From Flavobacteriales bacterium (GTDB taxonomy: Bacteria; Bacteroidota; Bacteroidia; Flavobacteriales; UBA7312), in NCBI GenBank assembly GCA_016779995.1, contig JADHMO010000004.1, positions 1-64,000 on the forward strand: 64,000 nt of DNA, read 5' to 3'. The position numbers and the translations under genes were made by a program. Under the pieces are notes generated by a model. That model searched no databases. It was not told where the DNA came from and saw only the letters and a list, made by a program, of their open reading frames with translations. Positions 54,025 to 62,545 of the stretch are shown here, piece by piece. How positions within the stretch are numbered: the first letter of the stretch is position 1; each line of letters begins with the position of its first letter.

Positions 54025-55017
54025 ATTGCTCAACCGTAAACGCAAATTCTCTCGTATATTCAGCCAAAATAGATTAATGTCTGCAACATGGTAATCGTCA
54101 CGCTTGTAAAGACGCAAAAGCAAGCCTTTAGGACGTTCTACCCAAAGCATTCCTTGGTGATTTTTGACCGATAAAGACTGTGGATATTTCAATTTCCCAG
54201 AAGGAAATAATATCCCTTGATGATTAGTATAATCCGATTGGACATTAGTAGATTTCCAATGAATAGGGTTTACGCTTACAATAGAATCTCCAATAGGGTT
54301 TGAAGGGTAAAAGCCCGACCTAAAACTACGCCAAGAAACAAAGCAATCGACTTGGCTTTCATCTTCACAAGGTAAAAAACCATCTGAAATAGTCGTAATG
54401 GGCATACCTAATAAATAAGCCAGTTTTAATTGGTAAGACATCTTTTTATCTACTAATATGACTTCTTTTAATAAACGTTCAGCGTGATTTGTTCCTTGAC
54501 TATGTCCCGCAATAATGAAAGGACGGCCGTTATTCCAATGCCTCCAATACTGAAGGAAAGCATGACGAACATCGGAGTAAGCTAAGTGAAAAGCAGGATA
54601 TCCATTGCTTAAATCGGTATAAGAATCGATGTGCATTTGGCGATAATATGGAGCGTATAAACGAGCAACACCCGCAAATACAGAGGCTTGATTTTGTAGT
54701 AAATAATCTGTTCTGCTAACATTTACAACAGAGTCCTCAAGACTAGCATTCCAATTATTACCAGAGTGATAGGAAGTAGGATGAATATAAAAAACATCTA
54801 CTAGAGGATGATGGTCAAAAAGAGTGTCCGAATAATTTTTAGGCAAAAGCTGTTTGGCATCGTCTCTTTGTGGGTGAAAAGCCCAGTAAAAAAGTGAATC
54901 ATAAGAAGGTGCTGAAGGGCTTAATGTAGTGTCAAAAATCGTGCTAGGTGACTGTAATTGAGGAGAACACGACCACATAAGAAAAACAAAAAAAAGCAAT
55001 GAAAAACGTAAGTACAT
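54019..55017 (-). CDS. DUF3089 alpha/beta-hydrolase lipoprotein
   Basis: The 332-residue protein starts with a lipoprotein signal ([17 protein letters not shown], lipid Cys17). It matches DUF3089, an alpha/beta-hydrolase family; the nucleophile elbow is '[13 protein letters not shown]'. '[11 protein letters not shown]' near residue 75 is the family's N-terminal strand. It is probably an outer-membrane esterase or lipase-like enzyme, substrate unknown. Its end overlaps umuC by 6 nt, convergently. Confidence 0.85.
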   Translation of the reverse strand: MYLRFSLLFFVFLMWSCSPQLQSPSTIFDTTLSPSAPSYDSLFYWAFHPQRDDAKQLLPKNYSDTLFDHHPLVDVFYIHPTSYHSGNNWNASLEDSVVNVSRTDYLLQNQASVFAGVARLYAPYYRQMHIDSYTDLSNGYPAFHLAYSDVRHAFLQYWRHWNNGRPFIIAGHSQGTNHAERLLKEVILVDKKMSYQLKLAYLLGMPITTISDGFLPCEDESQVDCFVSWRSFRSGFYPSNPIGDSIVSVNPIHWKSTNVQSDYTNHQGILFPSGKLKYPQSLSVKNHQGMLWVERPKGLLLRLYKRDDYHVADINLFWLNIRENLRLRLSNL

Positions 55018-55039
55018 CAGCTAAAAAAATTAACGCGTA

Positions 55040-55047
55040 CAAAGTTA
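55040..55047 (-). promoter_or_regulatory. -7 box (TAACTTTG) of the DUF3089 gene
   Basis: A perfect TAnnTTTG followed by TAC lies on the minus strand 22 nt before the ATG at 55017. A TTA 19 nt upstream is a one-mismatch -33 element. Confidence 0.45.
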
Positions 55048-55098
55048 AGGTAATAAAATAGGAGGCTAACATAAAGCAACTCTTTAATTTAAAACTAG

Positions 55099-55106
55099 TA
55101 TATTTG
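55099..55106 (+). promoter_or_regulatory. -7 box (TATATTTG) of the BNR/PKD gene
   Basis: A perfect TAnnTTTG ends 25 nt before the ATG at 55132. No TTG is seen at the -33 spacing. Confidence 0.45.
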
Positions 55107-55131
55107 CTATAGATTTAAGCCCTTAAACGTT

Positions 55132-58122
55132 ATGAAAAAACGCATACCTCTATTAGTCCTGTTTTCATTCTGTACTTACATTTATTCTTTTGCTCAACAA
55201 AATTGGCGAGAAATGATGTATGACCCTTCAAAAAATTTCTATGATATACAAGCTGCTTTCTATGAAGGTTGTGGCGACCTACCATGTGATTCCGCTCCTG
55301 GATATAAACAATTTAAAAGATGGGAAGCTCATATGGTTGATAGAGTGTACCCAACAGGAGTGTATGATGCAGAAACCGTATTTAATGAATTTTTAAATGT
55401 CTATTATTACAACACCCATCAGTATAATGCCCCATTTGCGCCAATGGTTATGGCTCCATCGAGTGCAGCAGCCTCAACAACAGAATGGGAATTTGTAGGG
55501 CCAATAGATAATCCAAAAACTTACGACCACCCAAGTGTAACAAATAGAAACGGAATAGGTAGAGTAAATACAATAGCGTTTCACCCAACAAATGCTAATA
55601 TAATATATGTGGGCTCTCCAACAGGAGGGATTTGGAAAACTACCGACGGTGGTTCAACATGGACTGTACTTTCAGATTTTATCACCAATCTAGGGGTTTC
55701 AGATATAGCTATACAAAATTCCAACCCTAATGTCATCTATTGGGTAACTGGTGATTATGACGGAGGAGATACTTTTTTTAGTAAAATTTTGAAATCTACT
55801 AATGGAGGAACTTCATGGACAGTACTAAATGGCTCAGGACTTCCTTCAGGAACGAATAGAGTAATATCTAGGATACTTATACACCCAATTGTATCCAATA
55901 TACTAATTGTTTCTACGTCCAGTGGCATTTATCGATCAACAGATGGTGGTGTGAGTTGGAGCCAACGCCAAAGCGGAAACTTTAGTAGTTTAGAATTTAA
56001 GCCAGGAAACCATAATATAGTTTATGCAGGAACCCGATTAAATGGTAGGGTTTATCGGTCAACAGACAATGGAGTAAGTTGGAGTCTCGTTCATCAAAGT
56101 AGTGGGGGTTATAGAACGGCTTTAGCGGTTACGCCAAATAATGCTAATGTGGTATATGCTACTTTTTCAAATAGCTCAAGTCAGTACCAAAACTCTGCTA
56201 AATCAACAAATTCAGGAGCTAATTGGAGCAATATGGCCGGACTACCAAATGCTATTAATGGTATTGGTCAACAATGTGACTATAACTTTTGTGTTGCGGC
56301 TGCTTCTGACGATGCCAACTTTGTACATATTGGTGCTGTCAATTTATACCGTTCAACTAATGGAGGTAGTTCTTGGTCACAGCCTTATTCAGACATTAAT
56401 ACACATGTTGACTATCACACTTTAAGATATAATCCCTTAGACAATAAGTTATATGCAGGGCACGATGGAGGAATTAGTGTTTCTAGCGATGATAGTTATA
56501 ATTGGTCATATATTTCTGATGGACTCAACATAACCCAATTTTATAATTTTGGAGTATCTCAATCCAATAGTGGTTTAGATGTATTATTTGCAGGAGCACA
56601 AGATAATTCACTATTGTATAAAAATAACAACGGTTGGTTCAGAGCTGTTGCGGGCGATGGAGTTAATTCTAAGATTCATAAAGATAATGAAAATATTATG
56701 ATTGGATCTGTGCAGTATGGAATTGCAATGCTAAAATCTGCTACCTCATCTCCTCCGTTTAGCGATATTACCCCTGAGGGTCAATCTGGAACAGGTTTAT
56801 GGGAACTACCATTTGAAATGGATCCTAATAACAATGATATCGTATATGCGGGATATAGAAAATTGTTTAAATCTACAAATAGTGGCGGATCTTGGACAGT
56901 TGTAGCTGGTACAAACGTTACTAGTAATGAGGTTATAAATCAAATTTGTCCTACAACAAATCCTAATATTATTTATTTCTCGACTAGGAATTCAAGTGGG
57001 TCAAAACTATTCAAAACAACGAACGGTGGTAGTTCATGGGCGCAAATCGGAGTTGGTGCATTACCAGATTTAATAATTACAGATATCGCAACACCAGATT
57101 CTGACCCGAATACAGTTTGGGTAACTTTCTCAGGAACATCAGCTTCTAACAAAGTCTTTAGGTCAACAAATGGTGGCACTTCATGGTCAAATAGGAGTGG
57201 TACACTTCCTAATATACCAGTTAACTGCATAATTTTAGACGAAAATGTTGAAGAAGTATATGCTGGGCTTGACTTTGGGGTCTATAAATTACCTTCTTAC
57301 ACTAGTACTACATGGTCATTATTCAACAACAATAGTTTACCTTATGTATATGTCAAAGAATTAGAAATACATAAAACTAGCGCTCAATTAGTGGCTGGAA
57401 CTTTTGGACGAGGTATTTGGAAAATTGATTTGAAACATAAGCCAATTGTTGAGTTTTCTGCTGATCAAACTACAGTTTGTCAAAATGAAGCAGTAAATTT
57501 TACAGATGAAAGCCTTCACAATCCAACATCGTGGTTGTGGAACTTTGGAGATGGAAATACATCAAACGAACAACACCCTACACATTCATACTCAAGTGGA
57601 GGTACATTTAATGTCACACTAACAGCTACAAATGCTAATGGTAGTATATCTGAAACCTATTCTAATTATATAACAGTAGTTCCTCTTGCAGGGAATCCCG
57701 TAAGCAATATAACAACATCAGGTTCATACGAATGGTTTGGAACAACATATTTTTGTACAGGAACTTATTATTATACTTCGCCAACATGTCAAGATTACAC
57801 GCTTAATTTGACCATAAATAATCCTCTAATATCTTCAACAAGTGTAACAGCGTGTGATGAATATACATGGGACGTTTCTGGTCAACTATACACAACTAGC
57901 GGAACCTATTACCAATCCGTTTTGGCTCCTCAAGGATGTTTTGCCGATAAAGAGCTTGTATTAACCATTAACGCATCTACTGAGTCAAGTACTAGTCATA
58001 GCGCGACATATAGTTATACATGGCACGGTGAAAACTACTTTTGTAGTGGCACATACTATCATTATAGCACTAATGCTGCTGGTTGTGTGCATACAGATAT
58101 TTTATATCTTAATATCGAGTAG
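55132..58122 (+). CDS. Secreted BNR/sortilin-like beta-propeller protein with PKD domain
   Basis: The 996-residue protein has a signal peptide (MKKRIPLLVLFSFCTYIYSFAQ). A propeller of BNR/Asp-box repeats spans about residues 110-760, with repeated 'KTTDGGSTW', 'RSTDGGVSW' and 'KSTNGGTSW' boxes. A PKD domain follows (about 767-853, 'SWLWNFGDGNTSNEQHPTHSY'), then three 'GTYY' Cys-containing modules ending ILYLNIE. It is likely a surface glycan- or protein-binding or hydrolytic protein. The usual T9SS sorting domain is missing at the C-terminus and there is no room for one before the next gene, so either a different export tag or a truncation is possible. Confidence 0.85.
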   Translation: MKKRIPLLVLFSFCTYIYSFAQQNWREMMYDPSKNFYDIQAAFYEGCGDLPCDSAPGYKQFKRWEAHMVDRVYPTGVYDAETVFNEFLNVYYYNTHQYNAPFAPMVMAPSSAAASTTEWEFVGPIDNPKTYDHPSVTNRNGIGRVNTIAFHPTNANIIYVGSPTGGIWKTTDGGSTWTVLSDFITNLGVSDIAIQNSNPNVIYWVTGDYDGGDTFFSKILKSTNGGTSWTVLNGSGLPSGTNRVISRILIHPIVSNILIVSTSSGIYRSTDGGVSWSQRQSGNFSSLEFKPGNHNIVYAGTRLNGRVYRSTDNGVSWSLVHQSSGGYRTALAVTPNNANVVYATFSNSSSQYQNSAKSTNSGANWSNMAGLPNAINGIGQQCDYNFCVAAASDDANFVHIGAVNLYRSTNGGSSWSQPYSDINTHVDYHTLRYNPLDNKLYAGHDGGISVSSDDSYNWSYISDGLNITQFYNFGVSQSNSGLDVLFAGAQDNSLLYKNNNGWFRAVAGDGVNSKIHKDNENIMIGSVQYGIAMLKSATSSPPFSDITPEGQSGTGLWELPFEMDPNNNDIVYAGYRKLFKSTNSGGSWTVVAGTNVTSNEVINQICPTTNPNIIYFSTRNSSGSKLFKTTNGGSSWAQIGVGALPDLIITDIATPDSDPNTVWVTFSGTSASNKVFRSTNGGTSWSNRSGTLPNIPVNCIILDENVEEVYAGLDFGVYKLPSYTSTTWSLFNNNSLPYVYVKELEIHKTSAQLVAGTFGRGIWKIDLKHKPIVEFSADQTTVCQNEAVNFTDESLHNPTSWLWNFGDGNTSNEQHPTHSYSSGGTFNVTLTATNANGSISETYSNYITVVPLAGNPVSNITTSGSYEWFGTTYFCTGTYYYTSPTCQDYTLNLTINNPLISSTSVTACDEYTWDVSGQLYTTSGTYYQSVLAPQGCFADKELVLTINASTESSTSHSATYSYTWHGENYFCSGTYYHYSTNAAGCVHTDILYLNIE

Positions 58123-58177
58123 TTTTATCTCTAATTTTTGATGTCGTAATTTTAATATCTGAGCTTTATTTAATTGT

Positions 58178-58185
58178 TACTTTTG
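58178..58185 (+). promoter_or_regulatory. -7 box (TACTTTTG) of the GNAT/FemAB-like gene
   Basis: A perfect TAnnTTTG ends 24 nt before the GTG start at 58210, supporting that start. Confidence 0.4.
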
Positions 58186-58209
58186 TGTACACTTTAATTA
58201 AATTTAAAT

Positions 58210-59337
58210 GTGGTAACACTCCAATTACATATCGGCTCCAAAACCTTAGATAAAAATGAGTGGGAAGGCTTGTGTCAGAAAAATTCGTTCTTGTCTTTAC
58301 CCTTTAAATTAGCATTTGAGAGACATCATAAAAATAACATTAGACATCTTTATTATGTAGCTGATGATAAGGAGAATAAAGCTATTGGTTATGCCCAAGA
58401 ATTTAACATTCGGAGTAATAGAATTCGTGATTATCAGAAAAAGAATGAGGTAAAGAGAAGCCTCATAAACTTAGTTTTAAAGTTGTTAAATTTAAAAGTT
58501 GTGGCACTCGGCAACGGTCTATTGACTAATATTTCTAATTTTTCTGCAGTCAAACTTTCCAACAACATTGATTTTTTTAACTCTTTATTGCTGCGTATAC
58601 AAAAAGACCTCAACGCCAATAAATTTATTATTCCAGATCATTTTTTTAATGAATTAAAAGTCGAAAAACCTACTGAGGTTTTTCCTGAATTGATAAAGGT
58701 TGTGGTAGACCAAGATATGCACTTAAAGATATCAAAGATTTGGAATTCGTTTGAAGATTACACAAAAGCACTTAAAAAAAAGTACAGAAGTCGCTTGAAA
58801 AGTGTAATGAAAAAAAGTAAGGATATAGAAATTAAAATATTGACTAAAACTCAACTTATAAAACATGCTGAAAAAATGCAAGAACTGTTTGATAATGTAC
58901 ATCAAAAGTCTGCCTTCGGCATTAGTCCTTTTAACACCTCTATTTATACAGACTTAATAGATTCAGACAATCCAAAGTGTCAAGTCTTTGCTTACTTTTT
59001 AGCTGATGAAATGGTTGCTTTTTCATCTGAACTAAAAGATGATGACAACTTATACTCTTATTTTATTGGCTTAGATTATCGCTATAATAAAAGTCATTGT
59101 TTATACGAAAGGATTCTTAACGAAACTATTAAATCAGCTATTAGTAATAAAAAAAGCAATCTCATCTTAGGAAGAACTGCCGCCGAGTTCAAAAGTAACG
59201 TAGGCGCACAACCAATCCACTCAGAAATATTTGTTTATCTCAAAAGCCCCATTTTACGACGTTTACTTAGACCTTTTTTAGAAAATATACAGCCTAGCAA
59301 TTGGATTCAGAGAAACCCTTTCAAAGAAATTATTTAA
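58210..59337 (+). CDS. GNAT/FemAB-like acyltransferase
   Basis: The 375-residue protein has two GNAT-like halves, the second clearly of the Acetyltransf_6/FemAB type. 'YSYFIGLDYRYNKSHCLYERILNETIKSAI' resembles the donor-binding helix region, and it ends 'LRRLLRPFLENIQPSNWIQ'. Such proteins transfer acyl or aminoacyl groups in envelope-polymer or exopolysaccharide synthesis. The start is GTG at 58210; no in-frame ATG is near. The nearest upstream gene encodes a surface protein. The function is a family-level call only. Confidence 0.72.
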   Translation: MVTLQLHIGSKTLDKNEWEGLCQKNSFLSLPFKLAFERHHKNNIRHLYYVADDKENKAIGYAQEFNIRSNRIRDYQKKNEVKRSLINLVLKLLNLKVVALGNGLLTNISNFSAVKLSNNIDFFNSLLLRIQKDLNANKFIIPDHFFNELKVEKPTEVFPELIKVVVDQDMHLKISKIWNSFEDYTKALKKKYRSRLKSVMKKSKDIEIKILTKTQLIKHAEKMQELFDNVHQKSAFGISPFNTSIYTDLIDSDNPKCQVFAYFLADEMVAFSSELKDDDNLYSYFIGLDYRYNKSHCLYERILNETIKSAISNKKSNLILGRTAAEFKSNVGAQPIHSEIFVYLKSPILRRLLRPFLENIQPSNWIQRNPFKEII

Positions 59338-60334
59338 TCACACCGCCAACCTCAGGTTCCTTGGTGAAAATCCTATAGGAAACTCCAAAAGTCAATTGAT
59401 TTTGTGTGGCAAACTGAAAGCCGTTTAAATCTTGGTACAAGGGTATATCAACCGAAACGAAATAACTTAAATCATTTTGAGAGTAACCTATTTGTGGAAT
59501 AAAAAGCAATTTTTTACTACCCGTATTGTGGTCTTCTATATTGTAGGTTATTAAATCAACTCCATCTTCAGCTTGAGTTTTAGCTACTGTTTCATACTTT
59601 ATCTGACCAGTAAGAGATAAGCCTTTGTAGATTGTTTTACCAACATTAAAACTTAAACTTGAGAGGTCACCAAATTTTTGCCCCAAGGGATTGTAAGATT
59701 TTTTGATGTATAAAGTATTAGCAAAAATTCTTAACTTTCTTTTAGGGTAATTTCTATAGAAAAAGGAATAAAACATAGCGTCTAAAGAGCCATTAGTTAA
59801 TTGTACAGCAGTTGGATTAAAAGCGTACAAATCACCAGTTAATGGGTGCGAAAATTTAAGGCTAGAGTCTCTATAACTTCCAAGCGGAACTTTCAAGCCT
59901 AGGCCAACAGTAATTTCTGTTCTATGATTATCTCTTTTCCAATTAAATAAATTGTAACGAGGAAAAATGATTAAATCTGAAACGCCTGAAGACGTGTAGG
60001 ATTCACTTTTATTAATTAATTTTTTATTTAAAAAATAACCCAAAGCAACTGACATAGTCAGTTTATCGGTAATACCATAATCTGTTCTTAAAAAGAAGTA
60101 GTTTGTTCTAAGTGTATCATCAAGTATAGAAACGGTATCTCTGTTGCTATTTGTTTTAAATGTATGAGTGGAGACAAATTGATAAGATGGAGCTATTTCT
60201 AACTGGTTTTTAAGTAAAACTCCCGATGCTGCACCTCCAGCGATAGGACTTGATGCACCCCCAGAACAACAACCTTGTGAATAAAGAAGATTGACAAAAA
60301 ACAACAAAACTATCGCAATTATATATTTTTTCAT
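59330..60334 (-). CDS. Outer-membrane beta-barrel protein of the MbnP/MbnH operon
   Basis: The 334-residue protein has a signal peptide (MKKYIIAIVLLFFVNLLYSQ) and a mature N-terminus beginning GCCSGGASSPIAGGAASGV, then a typical beta-barrel pattern of alternating residues to an aromatic-containing end. The Cys-Cys at the mature start could bind copper. It resembles 'transporter' proteins of the phenol-degradation MetA type. It is the last gene of a five-gene operon and follows the thioredoxin-like gene by 21 nt. It may be the outer-membrane exit or entry step. Its overlap with the convergent GNAT gene is 8 nt. Confidence 0.8.
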   Translation of the reverse strand: MKKYIIAIVLLFFVNLLYSQGCCSGGASSPIAGGAASGVLLKNQLEIAPSYQFVSTHTFKTNSNRDTVSILDDTLRTNYFFLRTDYGITDKLTMSVALGYFLNKKLINKSESYTSSGVSDLIIFPRYNLFNWKRDNHRTEITVGLGLKVPLGSYRDSSLKFSHPLTGDLYAFNPTAVQLTNGSLDAMFYSFFYRNYPKRKLRIFANTLYIKKSYNPLGQKFGDLSSLSFNVGKTIYKGLSLTGQIKYETVAKTQAEDGVDLITYNIEDHNTGSKKLLFIPQIGYSQNDLSYFVSVDIPLYQDLNGFQFATQNQLTFGVSYRIFTKEPEVGGVIK

Positions 60335-60355
60335 GGTATGTTAAATTTTGATTTT

Positions 60356-61105
60356 CTAGTTTATTTTGCTAAAAACAAAACGTCTAGGTTCATTTTTAAT
60401 TTTTATTATATAATTGCTTTGAGGCAAATGAGATATATCTATTTGAGCCCCTGACTCAAAATTATCTCTTTCTAATATAAGTTCTCCGAGCATATTTACA
60501 ATAATAATTGACATAGGATTGTTCTTTTCTGATGTGAGAGTAATTCGGTTTTGTGCTGGATTAGGATAAATTTGTACGCTTTGATTAGCAGTCGTTGTTT
60601 CAACACTAACACTACCACACTCTGATAAAGCCAAATCAATAGCAGCACTTAAACCGTCAGTAGAATTGTTTTCATCAAAATTTCTGTTGAAATAAACCTT
60701 ATGTGAGTTACAACCAACCACCACAGCCTTAGGCATACCGTCACTTCCATAATCAGACATTTTAATCTGTGAATTAGAAAAAATACTAACCCCATTCATC
60801 TGATAATTAGATGCCCATGTTTGTAGCTGCGAACAACTGGTATTGGCATAGTCATCAACCAACAAAAACTTTACTTTTTCTGGGTCATATGATTGCGTAG
60901 CAACATAGGTAGAAACCGTTGGACTTATACATGGCCCACAAGGCATTATCCAAGTAATTACAACGACATTGCCTTGATCTAAATCCTCGAATAAATTATA
61001 CATTTCGCCGTTACAGTTAGCAACGTTGAAGTTAGTCGCTGTAGTTTGTCCTACTAATAAATGTGTTGTTAAGATTGCTGCAAAACATAAAATTAATTTC
61101 TTCAT
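60356..61105 (-). CDS. Thioredoxin-like protein with T9SS sorting domain
   Basis: The 249-residue protein has a signal peptide (MKKLILCFAAILTTHLLVGQ). A TlpA/thioredoxin-like domain with active-site CGPC (Cys56-Cys59, TWIMPCGPCISP) is followed by the conserved 'MPKAVVVGC' cis-Pro loop. The last ~80 residues are a T9SS type-A sorting domain (QIYPNPAQNRITL onward, ending KINEP-type basic sequence). A surface- or periplasm-facing redox protein is expected. Its place between an HMA-domain protein and an outer-membrane barrel suggests keeping copper-site cysteines reduced or delivering metal (inference). It lies 17 nt after the HMA gene. Confidence 0.88.
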   Translation of the reverse strand: MKKLILCFAAILTTHLLVGQTTATNFNVANCNGEMYNLFEDLDQGNVVVITWIMPCGPCISPTVSTYVATQSYDPEKVKFLLVDDYANTSCSQLQTWASNYQMNGVSIFSNSQIKMSDYGSDGMPKAVVVGCNSHKVYFNRNFDENNSTDGLSAAIDLALSECGSVSVETTTANQSVQIYPNPAQNRITLTSEKNNPMSIIIVNMLGELILERDNFESGAQIDISHLPQSNYIIKIKNEPRRFVFSKIN

Positions 61106-61122
61106 ACTTTCTTATATATATT

Positions 61123-61470
61123 TTAATTTCTATCGTATTTGCAGCAGTAGTGCAAATTTTCATAAACCTCATCATCGGCTTTGTATTTCTCTGTATCGTA
61201 TCCCACCGAGGCAATTTTCTTTTGGATTTCGTCTATATCCGTTTGGTCGCTTTTATACTTAACGACCATCATTTTTGTTTCTGAACTCCATTTAGCAGAC
61301 AGAACACCTTCAATAGATTGAGCGGCATCAACAATGACTTTATTACACATTCCACAATTGCCCCAAACTTTAATTTTCTTTTTTACTTTATTTCCACCAG
61401 CATAACTAGTAGATATAGATAGTATTGAAATAAAACATAATAAGGAAAAAAATTTCTTGATTGATATCAT
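61123..61470 (-). CDS. Periplasmic heavy-metal-associated (HMA) domain protein
   Basis: The 115-residue protein has a signal peptide (MISIKKFFSLLCFISILSISTSYA). A single HMA domain (about residues 32-95) follows; its metal loop is GNCGMC (Cys39-Cys42), a variant of the usual MxCxxC. A C-terminal 'HYCCKYDRN' adds more cysteines. HMA domains bind Cu(I) or other soft metals; a secreted one acts as a metallochaperone. It lies 91 nt after the diheme peroxidase gene and 17 nt before the thioredoxin-like gene. Confidence 0.88.
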   Translation of the reverse strand: MISIKKFFSLLCFISILSISTSYAGGNKVKKKIKVWGNCGMCNKVIVDAAQSIEGVLSAKWSSETKMMVVKYKSDQTDIDEIQKKIASVGYDTEKYKADDEVYENLHYCCKYDRN

Positions 61471-61561
61471 AACACAGGTTTTAAGTTGTTCATTTTAATT
61501 CATTAAAGTTATAAATAAAATCGACATAATAATTTTTCGAATATTAAATAAAATTCATTTC

Positions 61562-62542
61562 TTACTCGTTAAAGCTCAAAAATGTTGAGTCAGTTAATGC
61601 TTTTAAAAAAGCTATTAAATCTGCTTTTTCATATTCATTTATCACAAAAGGTTTAATAAAAGCACTTTTGTTTTGATGGTTTTTTCCGCCTTTGGAATAA
61701 TGCTCAATGACTTCTTCCAATGTTTGTATACTACCATCATGCATATAGGGATAAGTTACGGCTATATTCCTCAATGTAGGCACTTTGAATATAGCTCTAT
61801 CTTTTTCTTTGCCAAATAATCGCATCCTACCAGAGTCTGGATAATTTAAATATAAGCCATTATTAGTTAGTCCGCCATTTGTAAAGTTAAATCCACTGTG
61901 GCATTCTGAACAATACAATTTATTTTTGAAAAGATGCATACCTCTTTTTTGGGACTGGCTTAGGGCCGTTGTGTCTCCTTGAAAATAGTATTTGTCATAC
62001 GCTGAATTACCACTAATTAGTGTCCTTTCGAATGTGGCAATAGCCTTTGTAAGTACTCTTGGGCTAGGCTCTTCTCCATAAGCTTCAAAGGATAGCTGCA
62101 CATATTCTGAACTCTTTTTCATTCGCTCAGCCACTAGAATTACGCTAAAGTCAAACTCATTAGTTTCGTGTATTGGAATATTAACTTGTGCTTCTAAACT
62201 CGGATTTAGTCCGTCGAGCAAAAACTTGTCTTGATAAGCAACATTGGTCAATGTTGGTGTATTTCTAGAAACCTCTTGATCTCTTATACCAACTCCTTTA
62301 GTCCTTCTGTCGGTAAAGGCAAACTTTGGCACATGACAACTTGCGCAAGACAAAGTGGAATCTCTAGATAACATTTTGTCAAAAAATAATTTTTTTCCCA
62401 ACTCAATACGCTTTGCTGAAATTGAATTGTCTTCTGGAATGTAAGGTTGTGGAAAGCCTTGAGGAACTATCAATTCATAACTTTTATCTACTAGTATAAT
62501 TCCAAAAACACTAAGACATAAAACTAAAAGTGTTTTAAACAT
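61562..62542 (-). CDS. MbnH-like diheme cytochrome c peroxidase
   Basis: The 326-residue protein has a signal peptide and two c-type heme motifs: Cys66-x-x-Cys69-His70 (CASCH) and Cys211-x-x-Cys214-His215 (CSECH). Distal-side features include 'YPYMHDGS' (Met267, His268). This is the bacterial diheme peroxidase/MauG superfamily. The next gene upstream, 3 nt away, encodes an MbnP-family protein, and MbnH-type enzymes use high-valent heme to oxidise a tryptophan of their MbnP partner to kynurenine, creating a Cu(I) site. I therefore favour MbnH over a peroxide-detoxifying peroxidase. It acts in the periplasm. Confidence 0.88.
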   Translation of the reverse strand: MFKTLLVLCLSVFGIILVDKSYELIVPQGFPQPYIPEDNSISAKRIELGKKLFFDKMLSRDSTLSCASCHVPKFAFTDRRTKGVGIRDQEVSRNTPTLTNVAYQDKFLLDGLNPSLEAQVNIPIHETNEFDFSVILVAERMKKSSEYVQLSFEAYGEEPSPRVLTKAIATFERTLISGNSAYDKYYFQGDTTALSQSQKRGMHLFKNKLYCSECHSGFNFTNGGLTNNGLYLNYPDSGRMRLFGKEKDRAIFKVPTLRNIAVTYPYMHDGSIQTLEEVIEHYSKGGKNHQNKSAFIKPFVINEYEKADLIAFLKALTDSTFLSFNE

Positions 62543-62545
62543 CTA

